Shown here: in pieces, positions 35,420-47,507 of the stretch
Layout of the letters: the number at the start of each line of letters is the position of its first letter
How positions within the stretch are numbered: the first letter of the stretch is position 1
NCBI GenBank assembly: GCA_020543525.1
Contig: JAHYIO010000023.1
Coordinates: 248,001 to 312,000, forward strand
From: Coriolopsis trogii
Taxonomy: Eukaryota > Basidiomycota > Agaricomycetes > Polyporales > Polyporaceae
Direction of reading: 5' to 3'
Length of the DNA: 64,000 bases
Translations under genes and position numbers: made by a program
The notes under the pieces: generated by a model
The model's input: only the letters and a program-made list of their open reading frames with translations
Database searches by the model: none
Told to the model about the DNA's origin: nothing

Positions 35420-37758
35420 ATGGCGCGAGGCTGGTCGACACTCGCGGTTCTCTCGCTGTTCGTGCAAATTGTGTCCTGTGGTAGCATCGCCGATCAAATA
35501 CGCGTCCTTGGACCTCAAGCCGTCAACCTATGGAAGCTTCAGACGCAGGCCGCTCGCTCATCCAACGATGCTCACGGCTCGGGGTCTCTACTAGTCCAGT
35601 CGGGGCAACAAGGAGCCGCATACTACGCGGACGGGGAGAATGAGAATGAGCTCACGAAGAAGTTTCCTGCGCAATGGTTCGAGCAGCCTCTGGACCACTT
35701 CGTTAACGGTTCGGAGACGTGGAAGCAGCGGTACTGGGTGAATACGCGCCATTATGTGCCTGCCCCGAACACGCCTGTCTTCGTATTGGATGGAGGCGAG
35801 ACATCTGGGGAGGATAGGCTACCGTTCCTCGACACTGGCATCATGGAGATCCTTGCGCAGGCGACGGGTGGTATTGGGATCGTATTGGAACACAGGTGCG
35901 TCTAGCAGTACACCCCTCTCTCTTGTGGAGTGGTGGAATATATTCGATTTTTGAACAGATACTATGGTACGTTATGGTTGAGGCTGATGACGTTGGGGTC
36001 TCAAGTTGCACGTCAGGTCGCTCGTTGCCTGTGCAGAACTTGACCACAGATTCCCTACGGTCAGTATCATTCGGACACCGACTTTTCACCTTGGGACTCG
36101 CGTAACTCATGCCCATGCGCAGCTTCCTCAACAATGCGCAGTCGGCCGCTGACTCTGCACATTTCATGGCCAATGTGAAGTTTGCTGGTATCGACGAGGA
36201 CTTGACGGCTCCTAATCACCCCTGGATATACTATGGCGTATGCTCCCTTCACGTTATTCTCGCATCGTCTGTGTTACTCACTAGAAAGCATAGGGCTCGT
36301 ATGCGGGCGCGCGCGCAGCGCATATGAGGGTTTTATATCCAGACCTTGTCTACGGCGCTATTGCGTCTAGTGGTATGTAATCCGTTTCTATGTCCCTGAA
36401 GGTGCTGAGACTTACGGTTGCATTGACAGGTGTTACGCACGCGAGCATTGAGAACTGGGAATACATGGAGATCATCCGTCGCGCTGCAGACCTCAAGTGC
36501 TCCGGCAACCTGCAGCTCTCGATCGAGATCATCGATTCCATGCTCAGCAACCCTCTGACCAGGACGCCGATCAAGGCCTTGTTTGGTCTTGCTGGCCTCG
36601 AGCATGACGAGGACTTTGCGTCCACTATTGAGGTGTGTGACGAGTCTCTCCACTTGAAGGGTATAAAGACTGCGGTTGATCGGACGCGTGGTAGAGTCCA
36701 CTGGGTTACTGGCAGGCGAGGAACTGGGACCCGGAGGTTGGTAGCAAGGCTTGGGACATATTCTGTGCAGCGTTGGACGGGAAGTTTGAACGAGACGACG
36801 ACCCGGACATGGCTGCGGTTTCTTACGATGAGGCTCTTGATATGGTGACTATCGAGGGAGACCTGATGATCCCTCTTCCCGTCTACAACTACGCGCGGTA
36901 CATCAAGAACGTGAGTATCACCATGCGAAAGCCTTGCGCTGCACCATACTGACATGATGTTTGCTGCAGACTATCGTGAGCATGTGCCCTGGTGGTGCTG
37001 TCGAGGAGGTCAGTGTGCTGCAGTGCCTCGAGACTCCCATGGGAACTGAAGCCTGCGTCACAGTGTTTCGGAACATGGGAAGACAGCAAGTTTCAGGACA
37101 CGGGGCTCGACCAAATTTGGAGACTGTGGCTTTTCCAGGTCTGCACCGAATGGGGTTACTTCTCGGTACGCACCTGTTCTTTCGCCCATCACGATTTCCA
37201 GCTAAACTAGGAACACGTATATCACCGTAGACCGCCCCGCCCAAAGGACAAGCGCGTATAGTCTCCAAGCTTCTCACGCTCGAATACGAGTCGAAGATAT
37301 GCAAGCAGGCGTACCTACCAGGGAAGGACTTTGTCGTACCGCCGATGCCCAACATCACCGTCGTGAACGCCCTTGGCGACTACGACATTGAGGCGGATCG
37401 GTTGGCTATCATTGACGGCGAAGGTAGGATGAATGACTGACGCTTTTGATATGCGTGTTACTGAAGTATGCGTAGTTGACCCTTGGAGGCCGGTGACACC
37501 CCATAGCGACTACGCCCGCAGCCGGGAAGACACCGAGCTCCGACCGTTCAAGATCATCAGAGGTGAGGTCTCCTCAACGGGGTAGCTCGATGCAGCCATC
37601 TAATTCTGCATACAGGTGGTGTACACCATTGGGACGAGAATGGGAGGCGTGAACTCTCCGAAGAGCCGCTCGAGATCCAGATGATTCATGAGCAGATCAT
37701 TGGCTTTGTTGTATCGTGGCTGGATGATTGGGAAGCGCAACATTCTGCGCGTCCGTGA
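35420..37758 (+). CDS. secreted serine carboxypeptidase, peptidase family S28
   Basis: Prolyl-carboxypeptidase-like exopeptidase. The start at 35420 has a CCACCATGG context, followed by signal peptide MARGWSTLAVLSLFVQIVSC. Blocks in order: WFEQPLDHFVNGSETWKQRY, VFVLDGGETSG, IGIVLEHRYYG and NAQSAADSAHFMANV. The catalytic elbow GGSYAG is formed by splicing (WIYYG joined to GSYAGARAAHMRVLYPDL). Then AIASSGVTHASIENWEY, CFGTWEDSKFQDTGLDQIW, WGYFS, a putative catalytic Asp in VDPWRP and a His in GGVHHWDENG. About ten exons, all phases that I checked closing. Ends SWLDDWEAQHSARP. A nutritional or maturation protease is the likely role. Confidence 0.92.
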
Positions 37759-38084
37759 GTGTACTAGTCTTGTTTGCGTTTGAGAAATGTCAAACAGGAT
37801 GGAATCGGACTCCGCGGGTGAGATACTTGCCAGCGCTTGTATGTCCTGGAAAGGAAAGTGCTGTAGAACGCCGTGGAATACGGCCGAAGGTTCGCGTTCT
37901 TTTGCAGACAAGGAAGTGGGCGCTTGACCGTATTGGTCGACTTGGATGGAAGGTTCTCGAACGACGATGCGAGGCAAGTACATAAACTCTGGAGAGCCCT
38001 CTGCCCGCCTGCAGCTCGTGCATATCGCCTCCCTCATCTCATCTTCCCCCCCTAACCCTCTCACGACCCCCCACGTTCCGAAAA
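37759..38084. other. HSP90 promoter region
   Basis: 326 bp between the S28 peptidase stop and the HSP90 ATG. It holds a perfect heat-shock element at 37949-37961; no other gene is seen. Confidence 0.6.
37949..37961 (+). promoter_or_regulatory. heat-shock element (three perfect units)
   Basis: GAAGGTTCTCGAA matches GAAnnTTCnnGAA exactly, 124 bp before the HSP90 ATG. This is the binding site of heat-shock factor and predicts stress induction of HSP90. Confidence 0.75.
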
Positions 38085-40465
38085 ATGGCTGAGAGCTTTG
38101 GCTTCCAGGCTGAGATCAGTCAGCTGCTCGACCTCATCATCAGTGCGTACATCGTGCCCGCCACCCGTTTTCATTCCGCTTACACGCGCCTGCGCAGACA
38201 CGTTCTACTCCAACAAGGAGATCTTTCTTCGTGAATTGATCTCGAACGCGTCCGATGCGCTCGACAAAATCCGTTACGCGTCCCTCACGGACCCGTCAGT
38301 CCTTGATACCGGCAAGGAGCTCTACATCCGCATTGTCCCGGACAAGGAGAACAAGATCCTTTCCATTATCGACACTGGTATCGGCATGACCAAGGCCGAC
38401 CTTGTCAACAACCTCGGTACGATTGCCAAGTCCGGCACGAAGGTACGTTGCGCGCGCATTCAGTGGCGTCCTTGAGCACTTGATTTACATATGTTCTTTG
38501 TAGGGCTTCATGGAGGCGCTCCAGTCGGGCGCGGACATTTCCATGATTGGCCAGTTCGGTGTCGGTTTCTACTCCGCGTACCTCGTCGCCGAGCGCGTGC
38601 AGGTCATCTCCAAGCACAACGACGACGAGCAGTACATCTGGGAGTCTGCTGCTGGCGGTACCTTCACGATCACCCCTGACACCATCAACCCCCCGCTCGG
38701 TCGTGGTACCGAGATCCGCCTGTACCTCAAGGAGGACCAGACCGAGTACCTTGAGGAGAAGCGGATCAAGGAGATCGTCAAGAAGCACTCCGAGTTCATC
38801 TCGTACCCCATCCAGCTCGCCGTGACGAAGGAGGTGGAGAAGGCAAGTCGCATCCCGAATCTCGCTTGTAGTCTAGCGCGCTGACTGGTTTTTCGTAGGA
38901 GGTTGAGGACGACGAGGAGATCGCTGAGGACAAGGAGGAGTCCAAGGTTGAGGAGGTCGAGGATGAGGAGAACAAGCCCAAGGACAAGAAGACGAAGAAG
39001 ATCAAGGAGAAGCAGATCACGAACGAGGAGCTGAACAAGACGAAGCCCATCTGGACGCGCAATCCCTCGGAGATTACTGCGGAGGAGTACGGTGCGTTCT
39101 ACAAGAGCTTGACCAACGACTGGGAGGACCACCTTGCTGTCAAGCACTTCTCCGTCGAGGGTCAGCTCGAGTTCAAGGCCATCCTCTTCGTTCCCAAGCG
39201 GTAAGTACACGCATTGTTGCAGTGACATAGAGCAGTGTACTCATCCTTCCGCAGTGCGCCCTTCGATCTCTTCGAGTCGAAGAAGAAGCGCAACAACATC
39301 AAGCTCTACGTCCGCCGCGTCTTCATCATGGACGACTGCGAGGACCTCATCCCCGAGTACCTCAACTTCATCAAGGGTATTGTCGACTCTGAGGACCTCC
39401 CTCTCAACATCTCGCGTGAGACGCTCCAGCAGAACAAGATTCTCAAGGTCATCCGCAAGAACATCGTCAAGAAGTGCATGGACCTCTTCTCCGAGATTGC
39501 GGAGGACAAGGACAACTTCCAGAAGTTCTGGGAGGCGTTCGGCAAGAACATCAAGCTCGGTGTCCACGAGGATGCGCAGAACCGCAGCAAGCTCGCCGAG
39601 TTCCTCCGGTTCTACTCGACGAAGTCCACCGAGGAGTTGACCTCGCTGAAGGGTGAGTTGTTATGGTGTTCCTCCTCTATGTCTTGCTCAAGGCTGACCC
39701 CGAACCGTAGACTACATCACTCGCATGCCCGAGGTCCAGAAGAACATCTACTACCTCACCGGCGAGTCCCTCTCTGCCGTCAAGGACTCGCCGTTCCTTG
39801 AGGTCCTCAAGAAGAAGGGCTTCGAGGTTCTCCTCTTGGTTGACCCCATCGACGAGTACGCGATCACGCAGCTCAAGGAGTTCGAGGGCCACAAGCTCGT
39901 CTGCGTCTCGAAGGAGGGTCTCGAGCTGGAGGAGACCGAGGAGGAGAAGAAGGCGCGCGAGGAGGAGTCCAAGCAGTTCGAGGACCTCTGTAAGGCGGTC
40001 AAGGACGCGCTCGGCGACAAGGTTGAGAAGGTTGTCGTCTCGAACCGTATCGCGGACTCGCCCTGTGTGCTCGTCACAGGCCAGTTCGGCTGGTCGTCGA
40101 ACATGGAGCGCATCATGAAGGCGCAGGCGCTGCGCGACTCGTCGATGTCGTCGTACATGGCGTCGAAGAAGACGCTCGAGCTCAACCCGCACAACCCGAT
40201 CGTGAAGGAGCTCAAGCGCAAGGTCGCGGAGGACAAGGCGGACAAGTCCGTCCGGGACCTCACGTTCCTCCTCTTCGAGACGGCGCTGCTCACGTCCGGC
40301 TTCTCGCTCGACGACCCGACGTCGTTTGCGAAGCGCATCCACCGCATGATTGCGCTCGGCCTCGACGTCGACGAGGAGGACACCGCGCCCGAGCCGTCGG
40401 CGAGCACTGAGGCACCTGCCGCGACAGAGGCGGCAGCGTCGTCGGCGATGGAGGAGATTGACTAA
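38085..40465 (+). CDS. HSP82: heat shock protein HSP90
   Basis: Cytosolic ATP-dependent chaperone. Exons: 38085-38142, 38198-38442, 38504-38842, 38899-39200, 39255-39652 and 39711-40465. The N-domain has [39 protein letters not shown] and [15 protein letters not shown] charged linker ([20 protein letters not shown] and [11 protein letters not shown]) separates it from the middle domain ([44 protein letters not shown]). The C-domain ends SSAMEEID. The third intron has a GC donor (AAG|GCAAGT), supported because splicing there restores the conserved KEVEKEV. Splicing after the first exon restores N-T-F-Y-S-N-K. The terminal pentapeptide is MEEID rather than MEEVD. Preceded by a heat-shock element. 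Confidence 0.98.
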
Positions 40466-40898
40466 GCGCTTTCTCTTTCTTTCGTGCGTTCCGGACGCTC
40501 CTGGGGGTTTACGGTAGATCTTGAAGAGGTTCCCATCCATGTGTATATTAGACTCTTTGTCGGGCATTGCTGTCATGTTTTGCATCTCACGACCATCATC
40601 ACACTCATCGTACTGTACTTACATCGCAATGAATCACATTCTTTGCCTTCCTCTCTCACTGCAGATGCGTGTGGAGCGATGTCCATAGCTTCAGAAAAAG
40701 GCAAGCGTTGAGTAGAATATGACGCACCTCGAAGATAGACGCTGGTTATCAGCTGTCCGGCCCCGCCGGAACCCACTCGGCGTTTCTCTTCGTTGTCGGA
40801 AACTCTCACTGGCAGTTGCCTGGGACATCGGAGACATATATATGCCCTTGACTTATCTTCTCGACCTCTTCTTGACTTCTGACTAACAAAAAGCACAC
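40466..40898. other. intergenic, sirtuin promoter
   Basis: About 430 bp. No gene seen; a TATATATATG-like stretch (about 40837-40844) lies 55 bp before the sirtuin ATG. Confidence 0.45.
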
Positions 40899-42532
40899 TA
40901 TGGGTAACGACCATTCTGCACCGTACGAAGGGCGTACCGAGGTCCTTGGGGGCCGAGATATCGCTTCGGTCGCTAAATATATGAAATCCAAGGATTGCCA
41001 GAGGGTTTTCGTCATGGTGAGCTTGTTGTCGCGTTCAGGTTGAAGCACAGGAAGATTTCTGAAGGCCTGGACCTCGTAGCTAGGAGCTGGTGAAGACGAT
41101 CTCTTCACGCTCGAGTCCAAGACGCATAGTGAGATTGATCATGTTGGACAGGTGTGAGTACCGCGGCGGGTATTCCGGACTTCAGGTCGCCCGGGACAGG
41201 TATGTTACCCTACCGAAAGCCTCGACGCGGGACCGACTGACGAAGCTGGCATGTCCAGGTCTCTACGTACGTTTTGAGGGCGAGCCGTAGTATCCTACAC
41301 ACTGACGTCATTGCTCGCTGCAGTCGAATCTGCAGAGATTGAATCTGCCGTACCCCGAGGCGGTCTTCGAGATCAGCTACTTTCGAGAGAACCCCCTGCC
41401 TTGTGCGCAGCCTCATACGCTCCAACAACAGAATTGAACGCGTCGTGCTGACTGTCCGTTGCGGTCCACATCCAGTCTACACCCTCGCTCGCGAACTGTA
41501 CCCCGGACGGTTCCGCCCGACGCTCACGCACACGTTCGTGAAGCTGCTCGCGGACCACCGCCTGCTCGACACCTGCTTCACGCAGAACATCGACACGCTC
41601 GAGCGGCAGGCGGGCGTCCCTGCGGACCGCATCGTCGAGGCGCACGGGAGCTTCGCGGACCAGCACTGCATCGACTGCCACCGGTCCTTTGACGGCGCGA
41701 AGATGAAGGCGGCGGTCGAGAGCGGCGACGTCGTCCGGTGCGGGGCGTGCGGGGGGCTCGTCAAGCCGGACATCGTCTTCTTTGGCGAATCGGTAGGCTC
41801 CCCCATCGCGCGTGTCTCCTGGCGGATCTCGCAGAGGGCTGACCGTGTGCGGTGCACCACGCCCGCTCTCTTCCTCAGCTCCCTCCGCTGTTCCAGCAAA
41901 AGGTGCCGAGGCTGCGCAGCGCGGACCTGCTGGTCGTCATCGGGACGTCGCTCAAGGTGCACCCGTTCGCGTCCCTGACGGGCCTCGTCCCCGAGCGCTG
42001 CCCGCGCGTGCTGATCAACATGGAGCCTGCGGGCGATATCGGCGCGCGCCCGGACGACGTCGTGCTCCTCGGGCGGTGCGACGAGGTCGTCCGGGACCTC
42101 GCGCGCGCGCTCGGGTGGGAGGAGGAGCTGGATAGGGAGTGGGCGAAGACGGAGGTACTCGTCCCGCTCGATTCGATCGTGAGGGCGGACATGGTCGCGG
42201 ATGAGAAGGAGAAGGAAAGCGAGGGAGGGGGAGCGTTGGGTGCACTCAAGGATGCCGTGGCGGAGCCTGAGCCCGAGGACGTGCCTGCGGAGCTGGCGCC
42301 GAGTGTGAGGAAGGAGGAGGTCGAGGATGCGCTGGTCGAAGCGGAGGTGGAGACGTTGGCGGAGCGGGTTGGGAAGGCGCTTGAGATTTCGGAGCGTGCA
42401 GGACCTGGGGAGGTGCAGGTCGAGACGATCTCGCCTGAGCCGCGTGCTCAGGCCACAGTCGAGGCTTCTGTACCAGAGGTGACACCCACAGAAGCCAGCC
42501 CGTCGCAGGCTAAGGAGAAGGAGAAATTGTGA
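40899..42532 (+). CDS. sirtuin NAD-dependent deacetylase, Hst2/SIRT2-like (first of tandem pair)
   Basis: Start at 40899 (MGNDHSAPYEGR). Exon 1 ends VFVM; then a 10-nt exon 41080-41089 and exon 41152-41199 give LGAGVSTAAGIPDFRSPGT. An 8-nt exon 41259-41266 and exon 41324-41402 give GLYSNLQRLNLPYPEAVFEI. Exons 41476-41792 and 41879-42532 follow. NAD-site TQNIDTLERQAG, catalytic His in IVEAHGSF, zinc cysteines HCIDC and VRCGAC, VKPDIVFFGES and VIGTSLKVHPF are all present. A long Glu/Pro-rich C-terminal tail follows, likely disordered. Tandem with a homologue at 43696. Confidence 0.93.
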
Positions 42533-43695
42533 TATATTCTACCGCCGTATTCGCTGTAAGCTAGACTGTAATATTCTGTGAAACCAATTTCTAGCTATGA
42601 CTGGTCGGACATCTTCCCAGGACGCGGAGTTGGACTGGATACGAAAGCAGCACCCAGGGCACTCGCGGAAGCTATTGTGAAAGCTGAGCTTCTCCTCGCG
42701 GAATTTCGGCGGCAGCTTGTTGGCGATGTAGGGTATTAAATGCACCTGAGAACGCACCCCAAATCCGAGACCTACGATTGGGAAGTGGGTACTTCATAGT
42801 GCGATGGAATGCTGCCTGCTTGTACATGTGCATGAGAAATCGCGCCAGGACTCAGAATGTACACGCACCAATCTGTTTGAGCAAGTAGATGATGGGGCTT
42901 GGTTGGCTGGAGCGGGACGCATCGAAGGGCCCGCGGGTCGTACGTAGTACATGCATCATATTACGATACAGGGATGGGTTCTCTGCCTCTCCTTTCAAGT
43001 CCAACGGACCCCATTTCTTGCTCTCTAGTCGTCTGACATCGTACTCAGTTGAGCATGGCCTTGGAAGCTGATCGACACCACTTGCGTGGCAACTGCGGTG
43101 TCTAAAGGCAATGTTTGGAGTGGATGGAAGAAGGCGCCCTGCTTGTCGGGTTCAGGTAAAGGCACCGATCGCGAAGATAGCATGTCTGTCGCGTGCACAT
43201 ATGTCATACGCCCAGCGCCACGGTAGTCCGAGTGTAAGCACAATGCTCGGGTACACGAGAGCACGCATGCGCATGCCAGGTGGGAACCCCAGCTCTTCTG
43301 ACCACGACGACGACCTCCGCCCGCGCTGCGGCTGGCTCACGCACGGCAGAGTGCGCAGGTGCGTCCTTCGCGCCATCGACCTCACGGATAGGCCTGTCAG
43401 TCTGGCTCACGACCAGCTGCGCGCCAGCGACGTCGAGCAGGAACGTTTCTGACCGACTCCGGGCCCGGATCCGTCAACGTCCGAGTGCACATCCGACTCC
43501 GAAGCATCACTGCGTCATTCGCAGGCCTGTGCCAACCAGCCCTGCCCCTCACCCAACCCCGCTCTCTCTCTTTGTTCTCACCCATCACCTCCGTGCCACT
43601 CGAGCCTGCAAACACCGGGACCAGGTGGGCACCCAGGGCGCTGGGAATCTGTGCCCCTGACACTAAGGTACACACCGTACGCAGGCACCTGCAGC
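42533..43695. other. intergenic between tandem sirtuins
   Basis: About 1.16 kb. No gene, repeat or RNA that I can support. Confidence 0.45.
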
Positions 43696-45360
43696 ATGGA
43701 TGACGCAGACGAGCTCCTCATGCTCTACGACGGTCCGACCTCGGTCCTCGAAGGGCGCGACCTTGCCTCCGTCGCAAAGTACATGAACTCCCCACAGTGC
43801 CAGCGGATCTTCGTCGTCGTAGGTGCACACTCGTCGTCGATACCTTGCACTACCTCATAACGCTTCATTAGCTCGGTGCCGGTGAGTCTGGAGAATACCC
43901 ACCGTGCTAAGCTGCCGTCCTGGTCTGACCGTGAGTATTCCAGGGGTGAGTACGGCCGCAGGGATCCCTGACTTCAGGTCTCCTAGGACAGGTATGTGCG
44001 GCCGTAGAGTGGATGCAGACCACCGTACTGACGAAGGGCAGGATTATACGTACGCATGCCTCTGCACGGTGTTAGGTTGTGGACGCTGTACTCATGCAAC
44101 GTGAATGCATGCAGGCGCGACTAGCGAAACTGAATCTCCCATACCCCCGAGCCGTCTTCGAGCTAAACTACTTCCGATTCAACCCCATCCCCTGTATGTC
44201 CCACACTGCCGTCCGATCGGTCTCGATGCTGTTGCGTGGAGCTGCTGACGTTCCTCTCGACGGCCATTCCCTACAGTCTACACGTTTACACGCGAGCTCT
44301 ACCCAGGCCGGTACCGCCCAACACTGTCCCACTCGTTCGTCAAGCTGCTGGCGGACAGCGGCCGGCTCGCCGCCTGCTTCACGCAGAACATCGACACCCT
44401 CGAGCGCCAAGCGGGCATCCCCGCCGAGCTTCTCGTCGAGGCCAACGGGAGCTTCGCGTCCCAGCGCTGCATCGACTGCAAGCAGCCGTTCGATTCCGAG
44501 AAGATGCGGCGCGCGGTCGAGAACGGCGACGTCGTCCGCTGCGACAAGGGCTCATGCGGCGGCCTCGTCAAACCCGACATCGTCTTCTTTGGGGAATCGG
44601 TGCGTGCGCATCCTCCTCGCGGCGACGCTGACTTTGACGCTGTCATTGACCATCGCGAAACCCAAACGATGCGTCCCTCCAGCTCCCCGAGCGGTTCTTC
44701 CAGTCGATGCCCAGAATCGGGAGCGCAGACCTCCTCTTCGTCATCGGCACGTCCCTCACCGTCCAGCCGTTCGCGAAGCTCGTGTCGATGGTCCCCGAGC
44801 GCTGCCCGCGCATCCTCATCAACCTCGACTTTGCGGGCGACATCGGCACGCGCGCGGACGACGTGCTCCTGCTCGGCAAGTGCGACGCCGTCGTGCGCGA
44901 CCTCGCCCGCGCGCTCGGCTGGGAAGCCACGCTCGACGCAGAGTGGGCACAGACCGCGCTCACGCTGACCGCCGCCCCTGCGACGCCGGCGACGGCGTAT
45001 GGGGCGATGCATACGGCGGACGTCGACAAGGCGCTCCGCATGAAGGATGCGGCGCTGCCCCCGCACGAGCAGGTCGAGATCGGCTCGGGGATCTCGAACG
45101 GGACGAGCACGCCGACGGCGGCCGAGTGGCAGGAGAAGCTCGACGCGGCGAGCGCGGACTCGTTGACGGAGCGGCTCATGGTCGCGCTCGAGTCGTCCGA
45201 GAAGGTCGTACCCCTCCTGGAGGAGACGGCGATCACGTTCGCCGCGAGGACGCTCAGCGCGGAGGAGCTGCTTCTGGGGTCGGGCGTCGACTCGCCGCTG
45301 GGCGAGGAACCGCCGTTCTCGATGGCGGGCTCGCCGATCGCGTTGGAGGGTAAGTCGTGA
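43696..45360 (+). CDS. sirtuin-like protein, catalytic His replaced by Asn (second of tandem pair)
   Basis: Start at 43696 (MDDADELLMLYDG). Exons 43696-43818, 43872-43881 (10 nt), 43944-43991, 44042-44049 (8 nt), 44115-44193, 44277-44599 and 44693-45360. The exon layout is the same as in its neighbour. LGAGVSTAAGIPDFRSPRT, TQNIDTLERQAG, zinc cysteines RCIDC and RCDKGSC, VKPDIVFFGES and VIGTSLTVQPF are kept. The catalytic motif reads VEANGSF (codon AAC, near 44443), where active sirtuins have His. The zinc CxxC became CxxxxC. The fold seems complete but deacylase chemistry is likely lost, so a pseudoenzyme or regulator is my inference. Confidence 0.9.
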
Positions 45361-45541
45361 CGGGTGAGATAGGTCTGGGGTTTCTTTCTTGCTGGCTTTC
45401 TTGTCTTGCTTAGGGTCTGCTTCACATCGCTCTGTATGATCGCTGATCTTTGGCTGTCTCGTTCTATGTGGATTGCTGGGATGTATATGCGCATTTCCTG
45501 ACGTCTACGATATGGCGTGTAGTGCAGCGAAGAGCTGCGTC

Positions 45542-46818
45542 TCATCTGGAGGTGTGTGTCCTCAGGAAGGCCATGGATTGGTCGAACAAGCCGCCGGAGC
45601 CACCAAACTCCTCCTCCGCGCCGGGTTCGTAGTCAAAGGAGTGCTCCTTGCCGTCTACTATCTTGAGTTCCGCATGGACGCCAGCGTTTTGCAGCAGCGT
45701 GCACAAGTTTGTAGATTCTCGCACCCAGACCGCCGAGTCATCAGAGCCATGCACGAGCAGTGTGGGAGGGAAGAGCGACAGATCAGCGAATTGAGGGAAT
45801 AAGGATAGATTTTGGGTGGGGATGGCTCTCCGGCACTGCTCTCTGAGGTCCTCTGTCGACGCTGAGTCCTCGGCGAGAACTCCATCTTTCGAGAGGATCG
45901 TCCTAAGGGATGCGCTAAGACTAGGTTCATGGCAGCCAGTGAGGTAATCCAAAAAAGTGCCCATCTGCAGATAGAGCCGGCCGACCAGCATGCGAGGATT
46001 CGCAGGATAGTTCGGGATGCGGTACGTCGGCGAGTGATACGCAAGAGGGGAATCCGACACGGTGGGCGAGGATTGGCATGCGGGGTAGACGAACTGTGGA
46101 AAGTCCTTCGGGTCGAGGATCTCACGCCCTCGGAGAAAAGGTTTCGTTTTGGGGGCCAGGTACATCCACGTCTGTCCAGGTCAGGTCCGAGCGTGGAAAG
46201 GTATGTAGGCAAGGAGGACCTACCAGTATGTCGCCACCCATGCCGTATAGGGAGAGGAGGGCTTTAGGCCTTGGGGATGCATGCATGCAGGCGAGATATG
46301 CGCACATACCGCCAGCACTACTTCCGGCAACAGCGAGCGCATCTGTATCTATTTCGAAGGCGGGGAACGTACTGCTACCAGTTTGCAGGTGTGCCTGAAG
46401 TTGCGCATTAACCTCGCTTTGAAGGTAGCGGAAGAGGTCGGCAATGTCTTGTACAATGTCATGTCCTGTAGCGGGTGCGAGGAGAGTGTAGTCCGCAGAG
46501 AGGAAAACCATGCCCGAGGAAGTGACGCGTCCTGATTCCTGATGTAAGTCGACAAGGCGCATCGAGGACGGTCTGCGACACAGAAGAATAGTTCTAGGGC
46601 GTATACGCACGGTGTAGCCAGTCAGGAAACCAGCTTCGTCTGTTGCCTACCGTCAGAGACCCTCCGTGGAAGTAAACAACGGCAGGGCACTTGGTTGTGC
46701 TCGCGGAGTCTGGCGATAGTTTGGGGGGATAGAGATCGACATATATGGGCTGGTCATGGGAGTGCTTATAAGCCAAAGTGAGACAGTCCTGGGTGCCTGC
46801 TAGTGTTTTCTTGGACAT
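45542..46818 (-). CDS. alpha/beta hydrolase (HGG / lipase-esterase type)
   Basis: Hormone-sensitive-lipase-like serine hydrolase. Start at 46818 (MSKKTLAGTQDCLTLAYKH). Oxyanion motif VVYFHGGSLTVGNR lies in exon 1. An intron whose donor follows CACCGTGC joins WLHRA to PSSMRLVDLHQE and SGMVFLSADYTLLAP. The nucleophile elbow is VAGSSAGGMCAYLA. The last exon, from about 46165, has the acid residue in LLVHGSDDSAVW and the His in GKEHSFDYEPGAE. No signal peptide. Substrate unknown. About 180 bp tail to tail from the second sirtuin. Confidence 0.88.
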
Positions 46819-47507
46819 TTCAAGGCGTAGGTGAGGTCTGACTCGGCAACAAGGAGGGCACTTTGTGATGATGGAGAAAGAGAGAGGTGCGGGAGGCGCC
46901 CAGGGACGCGGGCCCGGGCCCTTCACCTTGGAATATTCGTAGTGCACCTCAAGTATCGTTCAATTGGGCTCCCCACACAAGAGGATTTGCACGACCCAAT
47001 GGTAAGTATGTATGCCATCTTTTCACTGATCAAGGACTCCCCGGACATGAACGTTTGGATGGCAATCCGACATAGAGTCCACGACAAGTCATGACAAGAA
47101 TAAGTACGCAACTACCCCACCACCGGACTCGACTCGACCACCCATGTCAGTGTCACCTTCGGCACAACGCTGTCGCGGGTACAGTCAACATGCCACAATC
47201 CACAACAATAACGCCCCCGGGCAGCTAGTCACTCTACCTTGTTCGACGCGTGTCCGCCTGATTGACCGGGTTTGGAGTTTGGAACCTACAGGCTGGCCTT
47301 CCTGACTATGTATTGGTCCTTCCCGTACTCGCGAAGCACCCGGAAGGGGTTCAGAAGGAAGTTTCGCGTTCCAGCAACGATACTCTCTTCTCCGTCACGA
47401 CTGCGTTCTAGGACGCGTCGACATCTTCATGCGTCCACTTTGGCCCTTGCTCTCCTTGGGCCAGCATTGCATACATCTAGTATGTATGCACATAGACGCA
47501 ACAACGT
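46819..47507. other. intergenic
   Basis: About 690 bp between the hydrolase start and the FunK1 3' end. No supported gene. Confidence 0.4.

Noticed and set aside
40000..40590. Long antisense frames across HSP90
   Set aside because: High-GC third-position bias in a strongly expressed gene produces open antisense frames; no family motifs.
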